Below are positions 17,845 through 25,262 of a stretch of DNA of 35,938 nucleotides, one piece after another. How positions within the stretch are numbered: position 1 is the first letter of the stretch; each line of letters opens with the position of its first letter. The stretch spans positions 1 through 35,938 of the forward strand of contig NZ_CAKUCL010000048.1 of the NCBI RefSeq assembly GCF_934643405.1, written 5' to 3'. The DNA is from an uncultured Actinoplanes sp. Lineage in GTDB: Bacteria; Actinomycetota; Actinomycetes; Mycobacteriales; Micromonosporaceae. Under the pieces are notes generated by a model. The model did no database searches and had not been told where the DNA came from. It saw only the letters and a program-made list of their open reading frames with translations. The translations under genes and the position numbers were made by a program.

Positions 17845-19471
17845 GTTTCACGCCATGCCGGAGTTCGTCCCCCTCGCCGAGCGCATCGTCGATGCGATCC
17901 TGGAAAGTGACCCCGCCCTGGCCACCTACGCGGGTGACCATCGATATGACGACCGCGTGCCCGACCTGTCGCCGGGCGCCGTCGCCGACCGCGTGACCAT
18001 GCTGCGAGACGCCGCCGACGCGCTGTCCGGCATCGACCCCGAGGCGTTCGGCCCGGAGGACCAGGTCGACCACGCGATCCTGTCGGCCATGGTGGAGCGT
18101 GGGCTCTTCGAGCTGACCGACGTGCGCGAGCACGAGTGGAACCCGTTGGAGCACAACCCCGGGCCGCTGCTGCACGCGCTGATCTCGCGCCAGTTCGCGC
18201 CGGCCGAGGAGCGTCTCGCGAGCCTCGGCGGGCGTCTCGCGGCGATCCCCGACGCGCTGGCCACCGCTCGTGCGGTGCTGCGCGACGTGCCGCGCATCCA
18301 CGCCGAGACGGCGGTCGGCCAGTTCGCCGGCACGGCCGCGCTGATCCGCGACGAGTTGCCCGCGCTGCTGGCCGACGAGCCCGGCATGCGCGCCGCCGTC
18401 GAGCCGGCCGCGGCCGCCGCGCTGAGCGCCCTGCAGGAGTTCGACGGCTGGCTGCGCGCGGTGCTGGACAGCGGCGAACCCGGCCGCGACCCGCGGCTCG
18501 GCCGTCCCCTGTGGGAGGCGCGGCTCTGGCACACACTCGACACCGAGCTGCCCGCCGCCGAGGTGCTCAGCCGGGCCCGGGCCAATCTGGAGCAGGTGAC
18601 CGCCGAGCTGCGCGAGCGTTCCGCCGAGCTGATCGGTGGCCGGCCCGGCGACGACACCGTCCGCAAGGCCCTCGCCGAGCTGGCCGGCCAGCATCCGGAC
18701 AACGGCACGATCGTCGACCTGGCGAAGGTCACGATGGACGAGGCGACCGCGTTCGTCCGCGAGCACGACGTGCTGACCCTGCTCGACGACCCGTGCGTGA
18801 TCGAGGAGATGCCCAAGTTCGCGCGCGGCGTCGCGGTGGCCTATTGCGACCCGCCCGGCCCGCTGGAGACCGCGGACGTCCCGACCTTCTACTGCATCGC
18901 GCCGACCCCGTCGGACTGGCCGGCCGAGCGCGTCGAGTCGTTCTACCGCGAGTACAACAACCACATGATCCGGAACCTCACCGTCCACGAGGCGATGCCC
19001 GGTCACTTCCTCCAGATCGCCCACTCCCGCCGCTTCCGGGCCGCGACCCGGGTGCGCGCGCTCGGCTGGTCCGGCCCGTTCGTCGAGGGCTGGGCGGTCT
19101 ACGCCGAGGAGCTGATGGCCGACCTGGGCTTCGGCGGCCTGCCGATCCGCCTCCAGCAGCTGAAGATGCAGCTGCGGATGAGCCTCAACGCGATCATCGA
19201 CCAGCTGGTCCACTGCGAGTCGCTGCCCGAGGCCGAGGCGATGGCCATGATGACCGGCCAGGGCTTCCAGGAGGAGGGCGAGGCGGCCGGCAAGTGGCGG
19301 CGCGCCCTGCTGACCTCGACGCAGCTCTCGACGTATTTCGTGGGCTACACGGAGGTGTCCGGGATCGCCGCGGCTCGCCCGTTCGGCGCCACCCCGAAGG
19401 CCTGGCACGACGCGATGCTGGCGCACGGCTCCCCGCCGCCGCGGCATCTGCGCACGCTGCTCGGCGTGTAA
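17825..19471 (+). CDS. DUF885 family protein, probable metallopeptidase-like enzyme
   Basis: The 548-residue protein matches the size and style of the DUF885 family. Its clearest motif is HEAMPGH (388-394), an HExxxGH arrangement that could bind zinc, preceded by YREYNNHMIRNLTVHE and followed by EGWAVYAEELM. These features lead the family to be viewed as peptidases; biochemical proof for this subgroup is not known to me. No signal peptide is apparent, so a cytoplasmic location is likely. ATG 17825 has GGAG nine bases upstream and overlaps mazG; ATG 17855 is an alternative that would remove ten residues. The stop is three bases from that of the convergent lipoprotein gene. Confidence 0.88.
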   Translation: MSDLPSRFHAMPEFVPLAERIVDAILESDPALATYAGDHRYDDRVPDLSPGAVADRVTMLRDAADALSGIDPEAFGPEDQVDHAILSAMVERGLFELTDVREHEWNPLEHNPGPLLHALISRQFAPAEERLASLGGRLAAIPDALATARAVLRDVPRIHAETAVGQFAGTAALIRDELPALLADEPGMRAAVEPAAAAALSALQEFDGWLRAVLDSGEPGRDPRLGRPLWEARLWHTLDTELPAAEVLSRARANLEQVTAELRERSAELIGGRPGDDTVRKALAELAGQHPDNGTIVDLAKVTMDEATAFVREHDVLTLLDDPCVIEEMPKFARGVAVAYCDPPGPLETADVPTFYCIAPTPSDWPAERVESFYREYNNHMIRNLTVHEAMPGHFLQIAHSRRFRAATRVRALGWSGPFVEGWAVYAEELMADLGFGGLPIRLQQLKMQLRMSLNAIIDQLVHCESLPEAEAMAMMTGQGFQEEGEAAGKWRRALLTSTQLSTYFVGYTEVSGIAAARPFGATPKAWHDAMLAHGSPPPRHLRTLLGV

Positions 19472-19474
19472 CGG

Positions 19475-20161
19475 CTACTTCGTGCGCCTGTCGGTCACCT
19501 TCGCGGTGGCCGGCAGCGTGAACATCGCCGGCGTCACCTTGTCGGCGTAGGTGGTCATCGCCAGGTCGGCCCGCTCGCCTTTGATCATCGCGGTGAAGCT
19601 GGCGAGCGCGCCCTCGTTGGTCACGCACACGCTGAACTCCCGGGCCGGCGTCCCGTCGACCTCGGCGAGATCCAGGCAGTTGGCGTGCCGGCCGGCGACG
19701 GTCGTGTCGTGCGACTCGGCCTCCACGTCCTGGTCGAGTGCCGCCGTGTTCAGCATCGCCAGCGCGGCCTCCGGCGTGACCAGGTTCGTCCCGCTGAGCG
19801 TCGTGGCCGCCGTCGGGTCCGGGTCGGTCCGCGTGCAGGTGAGCGTCGCGTCCCCGGTGCACCGGGTGACCGACGCCGGCGTGACGATGAGCCGGCCGCC
19901 GGGGTAGACGTACGCCGTACGGGACGGCCGTTGCCCCCGGGTGACGGTAGCGGTGCCCCCGCCGACGAGCTGATAGGTCGCCGTGTAGCTGATGCCCGAC
20001 CCGGCGGTCAGTTGCCCCGCCATGGCCGAGACCAGGTCGTCGCGTGTGATGCTCGCCGCATTCGCCTGGTCCACGTCGGTGCATGCCGCCGCACCCAGCA
20101 TCGTTCCGGCGGCACAGAGGCCGGCAAGCGTAAGGCGCACGACGGAGGGCACGACTGACAC
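19475..20161 (-). CDS. putative lipoprotein of unknown function
   Basis: The 228-residue product from GTG 20161 has a hydrophobic segment followed by lipobox GAAAC (predicted lipidated Cys27), so it is probably anchored outside the cell membrane. The mature part has four further cysteines and several beta-strand-like stretches. Its layout (ITRDDLVSAMAGQL near the start, YADKVTPAMFTLPATAKV near the end) recalls LppX/LprG-type or similar single-domain lipoproteins, but I cannot assign a family. Further GTG codons at 20152 and 20140 are alternatives. The frame also extends to 20257, but that part is translated hairpin-element DNA and is not credible. It converges with the DUF885 gene. Confidence 0.75.
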   Translation of the reverse strand: MSVVPSVVRLTLAGLCAAGTMLGAAACTDVDQANAASITRDDLVSAMAGQLTAGSGISYTATYQLVGGGTATVTRGQRPSRTAYVYPGGRLIVTPASVTRCTGDATLTCTRTDPDPTAATTLSGTNLVTPEAALAMLNTAALDQDVEAESHDTTVAGRHANCLDLAEVDGTPAREFSVCVTNEGALASFTAMIKGERADLAMTTYADKVTPAMFTLPATAKVTDRRTK

Positions 20162-20218
20162 CTTGGCCGATCCCCGCAACCGCGCGCAAATCAGTATCCG
20201 TCTCCACCCCCGAATCTC

Positions 20219-20257
20219 GTGGGGATTCCCGCCCGCCAGGCGGGCGGAAATCCCCAC
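20219..20257. repeat. 39-bp hairpin element, copy 4 (first of the tandem array)
   Basis: This is the most perfect copy. GTGGGGATT pairs with AATCCCCAC, and CCGCCCGCC pairs with GGCGGGCGG around a single central A, with one C/A mismatch between the two blocks. Its eighth pair is T-A. It starts 61 bp before copy 5. Confidence 0.88.
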
Positions 20258-20279
20258 ACGAAGCGGGTGGCGTGTTTGT

Positions 20280-20318
20280 GTGGGGAGTTGCGCCGGTGGG
20301 GGCGGCGGGAATCCCCAC
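20280..20318. repeat. 39-bp hairpin element, copy 5
   Basis: The ends are GTGGGGA / TCCCCAC with a mismatch at the eighth pair and T-A at the ninth, and an inner CGCCG / CGGCG stem. The left part GTGGGGAGTTGCGCC nearly matches copy 2 at the ppc site (GTGGGGAGTGGCGCC). Confidence 0.85.
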
Positions 20319-20340
20319 GCGAGGTGGGGGGCTTGTTTGT

Positions 20341-20379
20341 GTGGGGAGTTGCGCCGGCCGGAGCGGCGGGAGTCCCCAC
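20341..20379. repeat. 39-bp hairpin element, copy 6
   Basis: It has the same ends as copy 5, and its right half GGCGGGAGTCCCCAC is shared with copy 3. The flanking spacer (GCGAGGTGGGGG...) is also repeated after copies 5 and 7, showing that the whole 60-bp unit was duplicated. Confidence 0.85.
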
Positions 20380-20400
20380 GCGAGGTGGGGGCGTGTTCGT

Positions 20401-20439
20401 GTGGGGAGTTGCGCCGGTGGGGGCGGCGGGAATCCCCAC
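20401..20439. repeat. 39-bp hairpin element, copy 7 (next to the PilZ gene stop)
   Basis: Its core is almost identical to copy 5. It ends 18 bases beyond the stop of the minus-strand PilZ gene, so it is first to be transcribed after that gene. No U-tract follows. Confidence 0.85.
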
Positions 20440-20457
20440 GCGAGGTTGGGGGTGGGG

Positions 20458-21138
20458 TCAGGTGCGGGTGCGGGCGGCTGCCTGGGCTCGCATGATGTAG
20501 CGGCGGATCACGCGTGCCTGATGTTCGTCGGTCGAGTCGAAGACGGCCACCATCTCCACCGAGAGCGGGCCCCGGCGCGGCACCTGCTGGCGCATCGAGC
20601 TCACCTTGGTCGCCCGGGCGGGGAACTCGACGATCTCCTCGCCGACCTGGATGCGCGCCATGATCTCGTCACCCGGCCGGAGGTGGACGTCGGTGAAGTG
20701 CGCCCGCACCGCCTTCTCGCTCAGGTCGTGCACCGTCCCGCGGGCCGGCTCGTCGTCGTCGCGGAGCAGGACGATGGGCTCGCCACCCCCACCCCGTACG
20801 AAATCCCGGCTCTGCACCACCGCCGGCTCACCGGTGAACCGGATCTCCACCCGGTTGCCGTCGGCGGACATCACCCGCCCGGCCATCGCGAACCGGCCGC
20901 GCGGCGCCGCCGCCCAGCGCAGCTCCACGGACGAGTTCGCCGATGGCACGTCGGCGTGCGCCAGCGACAGCGTGATCTCGGCGCCGGAGGCGTGCACGAC
21001 GCGGACGGAAGGCAGCGTTTCGCCATCCGAGGTCATCTCGATGTACGACCCGTCGGCGGGAAGCATGGGTGCGCTCATAGTGCCCGGGTCATCGGCCGGC
21101 CGGGACCGCACCTGAGGAGAACCCCGGGGGAAGTTCAT
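20458..21138 (-). CDS. PilZ domain protein, probable cyclic di-GMP receptor
   Basis: The 226-residue protein has an N-terminal beta-rich domain (about residues 30-105, YcgR-N-like), then the PilZ elements RDFVR (RxxxR, 111-115) and DLSEKAVR (138-145), which corresponds to the D/NxSxxG motif with the final Gly replaced. RxxxR contacts cyclic di-GMP in the family, so binding is plausible, though the altered second motif lowers certainty. No flagellar or pilus genes are nearby. ATG 21138 has a strong ribosome binding site (GGAGGGG, four bases before the start). ATG 21078 (MSAPML) is an alternative closer to the domain start but lacks such a site. The gene diverges from eno over about 97 bp. Confidence 0.82.
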   Translation of the reverse strand: MNFPRGSPQVRSRPADDPGTMSAPMLPADGSYIEMTSDGETLPSVRVVHASGAEITLSLAHADVPSANSSVELRWAAAPRGRFAMAGRVMSADGNRVEIRFTGEPAVVQSRDFVRGGGGEPIVLLRDDDEPARGTVHDLSEKAVRAHFTDVHLRPGDEIMARIQVGEEIVEFPARATKVSSMRQQVPRRGPLSVEMVAVFDSTDEHQARVIRRYIMRAQAAARTRT

Positions 21139-21235
21139 CGGCCCCTCCGGCGGCTCGCTACGCTCAGTCCCGTGGTCGGCCGCAGGGTCGCGGTCGGTGA
21201 ACTTGCAGCTTTACCAAGAGGGAGCGACACGACAC

Positions 21236-22519
21236 ATGGCCACCATTGAAGCAATCGTCGCCCGGGAGATCCTCGACTCGCGGGGCAACCCGACCGTCGA
21301 GGTCGAGGTCGGGCTGGACGACGGCACGGTCGGCCGCGCCGCGGTGCCGTCGGGCGCCTCCACCGGCGCCTTCGAGGCGATCGAGCTGCGCGACGGGGAC
21401 AAGGGACGCTACCTGGGCAAGGGCGTCGAGAAGGCGGTTGCGAACGTCGAGGACAAGATCGCCGACGAGCTGGTCGGTTACGAGGCCAGCGAGCAGCGCC
21501 TGATCGACCAGAAGATGCTCGATCTGGACGGCACCGCCGACAAGTCCGAGCTCGGGGCGAACGCCATCCTGGGTGTCTCGCTCGCGGTGGCCAAGGCGGC
21601 GGCGCTCTCCGCCGAGCTGCCGCTCTTCCGCTACGTCGGTGGCCCGAACGCCGCCGTGCTCCCGGTGCCGATGATGAACATCCTCAACGGCGGCGCGCAC
21701 GCGGACTCGAACGTCGACGTGCAGGAGTTCATGATCGCTCCGATCGGCGCGCCCACGTTCCGGGAGGCGCTGCGCACCGGCGCCGAGGTCTACCACGCGC
21801 TCAAGTCGGTGCTGAAGAAGAAGGGCCTGTCCACCGGCCTGGGCGACGAGGGCGGCTTCGCGCCGAACCTGTCCGCCAACGCCGCCGCACTCGACCTGAT
21901 CGCCGAGGCGGTGCAGGCCGCCGGCTTCTCGCTGGGCAGCGACATCGTGCTGGCCATGGACGTGGCGGCCACGGAGTTCTACAAGGACGGCTCGTACGTC
22001 TTCGAGGGCGCGCCGAAGTCGACCGACGAGATGATCAGCTACTACGCCAAGCTCGCCGACGAGTACCCGATCGTCTCGATCGAGGACCCGCTGTCCGAGG
22101 AGGACTGGGCCGGCTGGAGCGCGATGACCGGTCAGCTCGGTAACAAGATCCAGATCGTCGGCGACGACCTGTTCGTGACGAATCCCACTCGGATCGGCCG
22201 GGGCATCGCCGAGGGGGCGGCCAACGCCGTACTGGTGAAGGTGAACCAGATCGGCTCGCTCACCGAGACCCTCGACGCCGTGGACCTGGCCCACCGGGCC
22301 GGTTTCAAGACGATGATGAGCCACCGTTCCGGCGAGACCGAGGACACGACCATCGCCGACCTGGCCGTCGCGGTTGGCAGCGGCCAGATCAAGACCGGCG
22401 CCCCGGCCCGGTCGGACCGCGTCGCCAAGTACAACCAGCTGCTGCGCATCGAGGAGCAGCTGGAGGGCGCTGCCCGGTACGCCGGTGCGGGCGCTTTCCC
22501 GCGTTACCGCACCGCGTGA
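21236..22519 (+). CDS. eno: enolase (phosphopyruvate hydratase)
   Basis: Enolase interconverts 2-phosphoglycerate and phosphoenolpyruvate in glycolysis. The 427-residue length is standard. Conserved parts include ILDSRGNPTVEVEV at the start, GASTGAFEA, the acid residues in SIEDPLSEEDW, the catalytic-lysine strand NAVLVKVNQIGSLTET, and SHRSGETEDT with the catalytic His. ATG 21236 follows GAGGGAG. It begins a plus-strand series eno-divIC-DUF501-argA-ppx/gppA that I recall as conserved in actinobacteria. A perfect hairpin (22544-22588) follows, separating it from divIC. Confidence 0.98.
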   Translation: MATIEAIVAREILDSRGNPTVEVEVGLDDGTVGRAAVPSGASTGAFEAIELRDGDKGRYLGKGVEKAVANVEDKIADELVGYEASEQRLIDQKMLDLDGTADKSELGANAILGVSLAVAKAAALSAELPLFRYVGGPNAAVLPVPMMNILNGGAHADSNVDVQEFMIAPIGAPTFREALRTGAEVYHALKSVLKKKGLSTGLGDEGGFAPNLSANAAALDLIAEAVQAAGFSLGSDIVLAMDVAATEFYKDGSYVFEGAPKSTDEMISYYAKLADEYPIVSIEDPLSEEDWAGWSAMTGQLGNKIQIVGDDLFVTNPTRIGRGIAEGAANAVLVKVNQIGSLTETLDAVDLAHRAGFKTMMSHRSGETEDTTIADLAVAVGSGQIKTGAPARSDRVAKYNQLLRIEEQLEGAARYAGAGAFPRYRTA

Positions 22520-22543
22520 CGCATACCGGCTAGATCATGGAGT

Positions 22544-22588
22544 TGTGGCGCCCGCGCGAACGGGCATAGGTTTCCACCGGGCGCCACA
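22544..22588 (+). terminator. inverted repeat after eno (possible terminator or attenuator)
   Basis: TGTGGCGCCCG (22544-22554) and CGGGCGCCACA (22578-22588) form an 11-bp perfect stem with a 23-base loop, starting 25 bases after the eno stop. The long loop and absent T run argue against a classical intrinsic terminator; a partial terminator or mRNA processing site is possible. Confidence 0.4.
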
Positions 22589-22638
22589 GCGTCATGAGCG
22601 TGCCACTTCGACGCCGCGGGCAGGCAGGGGGATTTGGC

Positions 22639-23289
22639 GTGACTACACAGCGACGCGCACCGAGCGGCCAGGGCCCGGCCCGCCGTCCCGGTTCGTCGCC
22701 CCGGGTCCGCCAAACGAATCCGATTAATCGGACATCGTCCCGTGATCGGCTGACCGGTCGAGCGGGCCAGCCCGGCCAATCCGGACAAAAGTCTCAGCAA
22801 GGGCAGAATCGCCAAACAGGTTCCGTACGGACGCGGCAGCGCCCGGCCCTGTCGAGGCGCACGGTGAACGTCAACCGCGGCGCGACGAAGCGGACCGTGG
22901 CCCCGAGGCCTCGCGCCCTCACCGGCCGCGCGACCGTGCTGATCATCGTCTTCGTCGCGCTGGCCCTGGCGTACACGTACCCGTTGCGGGTCTACCTCGC
23001 GCAGGAGTCGCAGATCGCCCAGCTGGAGGCCGACCAGGCCGCGCAGCGCAACGCGATCAACGCGAAGTCCCAGGAGCTGCAGAAGTGGAAGGACCCGGAG
23101 TACCTCCGGGCACAGGCCCGCGAGAAGCTCTTCTACGTCCGTCCCGGTGAGATCCCGCTGCTGGTGCTGAACGATCCGGCCGGCGCCGCGAAGGAGTCCG
23201 GGAAGAACACGCCGGCGGCCGCGCCCGACCGCTGGTACGACACGCTGTGGAGCAGCGTCCAAGCCGCCGACGCGGAGCCTCAGAACTGA
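22639..23289 (+). CDS. divIC: FtsB/DivIC family septum formation initiator
   Basis: The 216-residue single-pass membrane protein has a long basic, Pro/Gln/Arg-rich cytoplasmic N-terminus (1-95), a membrane segment at about 98-116, and an external coiled coil at about 119-150 (ESQIAQLEADQAAQRNAI). The family motif WKDPEYLRAQAREKLFYVRPGE occupies about 150-171. FtsB/DivIC proteins form the divisome subcomplex with FtsL and FtsQ/DivIB. GTG 22639 is chosen because GGGGGA stands upstream at 22627-22632; an in-frame ATG at 22594 lacks a ribosome binding site. The next gene starts three bases after the stop. The exact symbol (divIC or ftsB) depends on convention. Confidence 0.92.
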   Translation: MTTQRRAPSGQGPARRPGSSPRVRQTNPINRTSSRDRLTGRAGQPGQSGQKSQQGQNRQTGSVRTRQRPALSRRTVNVNRGATKRTVAPRPRALTGRATVLIIVFVALALAYTYPLRVYLAQESQIAQLEADQAAQRNAINAKSQELQKWKDPEYLRAQAREKLFYVRPGEIPLLVLNDPAGAAKESGKNTPAAAPDRWYDTLWSSVQAADAEPQN

Positions 23290-23291
23290 TC

Positions 23292-23795
23292 ATGGAAACA
23301 CCTTCACCGGCCGACCTCGAGATCGTGGCGGCTCAGCTGGGCCGCATCCCCCGCGGCACCCGCGCCATCGCCCACCGCTGCCCGTGCGGCAACCCCGACG
23401 TCGTCGAGACCGCGCCCCGGCTGCCCGACGGCACGCCCTTCCCGACGTTGTTCTACCTGACCTGTCCGCACGCCACCGCCGCGTGCAGCCGCCTCGAGTC
23501 GGCCGGCGTCATGCGGGACATGCAGGAGCGCCTGTCCACCGACCCCGAGCTGGCCGCGCGGTACGCGAAGGCCGGCGAGGACTACCTGTCCCGGCGCAAG
23601 GCCATCGAGGACGTGCCGGAGATCGGGAACGTCGCCGCCGGCGGCATGCCCGATCGGGTGAAATGCCTGCATGTCCACCTCGCCCACGCCCTCGCGGCGG
23701 GCCGGGGCGTCAACCCGTTCGGCGACGAGGTCCGAGACGCCGTCGAGCCGTGGTGGGCCGGCGGCCCCTGCGTCACCCCGCCGGAGGACAGGTAG
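23292..23795 (+). CDS. DUF501 domain-containing protein
   Basis: This 167-residue protein has the DUF501 hallmarks: IAHRCPCGNPDVVETAPRL near the start, PFPTLFYLTCP, ESAGVMRDM, a tyrosine-rich middle (ARYAKAGEDYLSRR) and KCLHVHLAHALAAG near the end. The function of DUF501 is unknown. Cysteines in CPCG, TCP and KCLH, with the nearby histidines, could bind a metal. It lies directly downstream of divIC with two bases between, and its stop directly abuts the argA GTG, so it is part of the same operon. The close and conserved link to divIC suggests, but does not prove, a division or envelope role. Confidence 0.92.
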   Translation: METPSPADLEIVAAQLGRIPRGTRAIAHRCPCGNPDVVETAPRLPDGTPFPTLFYLTCPHATAACSRLESAGVMRDMQERLSTDPELAARYAKAGEDYLSRRKAIEDVPEIGNVAAGGMPDRVKCLHVHLAHALAAGRGVNPFGDEVRDAVEPWWAGGPCVTPPEDR

Positions 23796-24290
23796 GTGGA
23801 GATCCGGCGTGCCCGCACCGCGGACATCAGGGCGATCCGCCGGCTCGTCGACGCGTACACGTCCGATCGCCGGCTGCTGAGCAAGGCGACCGTCACGCTC
23901 TACGAGTCGGTCCAGGAGTTCTGGGTGGCGGCCGACGACGACGGCACGGTGGTCGGCTGCGGCGCGCTGCACGTGATGTGGGAGGACCTCGCCGAGATCC
24001 GTACGGTCGCGGTCGATCCCGACCACCGCGGCCGCAAGATCGGCCACCAGATCGTCGAGCGCCTCCTCGGCGTGGCCCGTGAGCTCGGTGTCGCGCGCGT
24101 CTTCTGCCTGACCTTCGAGACCCGGTTCTTCGGCTCGTTCGGGTTCACCGAGATCGACGGCGCGCCCGTGCCGCACGCCGTCTACGAGCAACTTCTCCGC
24201 TCGTACGACGAGGGTGTCGCCGAATTCCTCGACCTCGAGCGGGTCAAGCCCAACACCCTGGGGAACACGAGAATGCTGCTGCACCTATGA
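23796..24290 (+). CDS. argA: GNAT-type N-acetylglutamate synthase (ArgA, actinobacterial short form)
   Basis: The 164-residue GNAT acyltransferase closely follows mycobacterial ArgA (Rv2747) as I recall that sequence: VTLYEAVQEFWVA-like, VVGCGALHV, EIRTVAVDP, then the acetyl-CoA loop HRGRKIG, FCLTFETRFF, GVAEFLDL and a C-terminal KPNTLGNTRML. This enzyme acetylates glutamate or glutamine to start arginine synthesis and lacks the kinase-like domain of proteobacterial ArgA. GTG 23796 directly follows the DUF501 stop, with GGAGG about 11 bases upstream. The stop overlaps the next start as ATGA. No other arginine genes are in the window. Confidence 0.88.
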   Translation: MEIRRARTADIRAIRRLVDAYTSDRRLLSKATVTLYESVQEFWVAADDDGTVVGCGALHVMWEDLAEIRTVAVDPDHRGRKIGHQIVERLLGVARELGVARVFCLTFETRFFGSFGFTEIDGAPVPHAVYEQLLRSYDEGVAEFLDLERVKPNTLGNTRMLLHL

Positions 24291-25192
24291 GAGTCGCGGC
24301 CATCGACTGCGGGACGAACTCGATCCGCCTGCTCATCGCGGACGTCGTGGACGGCCGGCTGACCGACGTCAGTCGCCGCATGGAGATCGTCCGGCTGGGG
24401 GAGGGCGTCGACCGTACCGGGAGAATCTCCGACGCAGCCTTGGCGCGAACGAGAAAAGCCCTGCTGGCGTACGCGGCAGAGATCGCGGAACTGGGTGTGC
24501 GCAACGTTCGCATGTGTGCGACGTCGGCCTCGCGCGATGCCCGCAACGCGCAGGACTTCCGGGACATGGTGCGCGGCGTGCTCGGCGTCGACCCGGAGGT
24601 GATCACCGGTGCGGAGGAGGCGCGGCTGTCCTTCACCGGCGCGGTGGCCGGCCTGAGCGCCGAACCGCCCTACCTCGTCGTCGACATCGGCGGCGGCTCG
24701 ACCGAGTTCGTGACCGGCACGTCCGGCGTGGAGCACGCGATCTCGATGGACATCGGCTGTGTCCGGATGACCGAGCGGCATCTGCACACCGACCCGCCGA
24801 CGCCCGCGGAGATCGCGGCGGCCACGCGCGACATCACCGAGGCGGTCGACACGGCGCTGGCCGCGGTGCCGGGCCGCTCGGCGGCGACTCTGGTCGGTCT
24901 CGCCGGTACGGTCACGACGGTCACGGCCCTGGCTCTCGGGCTTCCCACGTACGACGCGGGCCGCATCCACCACGCGAAGGTTTCCTACGACGCGGTCGCG
25001 AAGGTGACCGGCGAGCTGCTCGGGATGACCCTCGCGCAGCGGCTGGCTCTGCCCGTCATGCACCCGGGGCGGGCGGACGTGATCGGGGCCGGCGCGTTGA
25101 TCCTCCGCATCGTCATGGAACGGTCCGGGCAGTCCGCGTTGGTGGCCTCCGAACACGACATCCTCGACGGCATCGCGTACGGGCTGGTCTGA
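24287..25192 (+). CDS. Ppx/GppA family exopolyphosphatase/guanosine pentaphosphate phosphatase
   Basis: The 301-residue protein has the ASKHA-fold phosphate motifs DCGTNS (7-12) and DIGGGSTEF (133-141), and a catalytic-Glu region GAEEARLSF (108-116). It is the short form, ending after the second domain (EHDILDGIAYGLV), like actinobacterial Ppx proteins near enolase. Members degrade inorganic polyphosphate and/or pppGpp, affecting phosphate storage and the stringent response; which substrate is used here is not decided by the sequence. ATG 24287 overlaps the argA stop. It is the last gene of the eno-side series. Confidence 0.93.
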   Translation: MRVAAIDCGTNSIRLLIADVVDGRLTDVSRRMEIVRLGEGVDRTGRISDAALARTRKALLAYAAEIAELGVRNVRMCATSASRDARNAQDFRDMVRGVLGVDPEVITGAEEARLSFTGAVAGLSAEPPYLVVDIGGGSTEFVTGTSGVEHAISMDIGCVRMTERHLHTDPPTPAEIAAATRDITEAVDTALAAVPGRSAATLVGLAGTVTTVTALALGLPTYDAGRIHHAKVSYDAVAKVTGELLGMTLAQRLALPVMHPGRADVIGAGALILRIVMERSGQSALVASEHDILDGIAYGLV

Positions 25193-25207
25193 TCAACGCT
25201 GTTGATC
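25191..25207 (+). terminator. short hairpin at the ppx/gppA stop codon
   Basis: GATCAAC (25191-25197) and GTTGATC (25201-25207) form a perfect 7-bp stem with a three-base loop that includes part of the stop codon. It may help end the operon, but there is no T run. Confidence 0.35.
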
Positions 25208-25225
25208 GTCGATGTCCCCGCCGTC

Positions 25226-25262
25226 TTGACGGTATTTCGCACTGCACAGTAGTGTGCACCGC
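25226..25262 (+). promoter_or_regulatory. padR promoter with palindromic operator over the -10 box
   Basis: TTGACG (25226-25231), an 18-bp spacer and TAGTGT (25250-25255) form a good housekeeping-type promoter. The GTG start lies seven bases after the -10, so the mRNA is probably leaderless. TGCACA-GTAG-TGTGCA (25243-25258) is a perfect 16-bp inverted repeat covering the -10, as expected for an autoregulatory PadR operator. Confidence 0.62.

Larger units (their letters stand above)
20162..20457. other. 296-bp non-coding stretch dominated by four tandem hairpin elements
   Basis: Bases 20219-20439 are a four-copy tandem array with a 60-61-bp period. Every reading frame through it translates the repeat and was rejected as coding. 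The remaining part next to 20161 should contain the promoter of the lipoprotein gene, but no clear -10/-35 pair was seen. Confidence 0.75.

Noticed and set aside
17567..19447. Minus-strand open frame of 626 codons opposite the DUF885 gene; similar frames at 30313-32034 and 32747-34069
   Set aside because: All are codon-bias shadows of clear plus-strand genes with no recognisable domain.
20219..20439. CRISPR array
   Set aside because: There are only four repeats, the spacers are related to each other instead of unique, the repeat is a 39-bp hairpin, and no cas gene is present.
20191..20500. Small frames through the hairpin array, on both strands
   Set aside because: They translate the tandem DNA repeat into repeated peptides and have no ribosome binding sites.
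22594..22638. ATG 22594 as start of divIC
   Set aside because: No ribosome binding site precedes it, whereas GTG 22639 has GGGGGA at a good distance.
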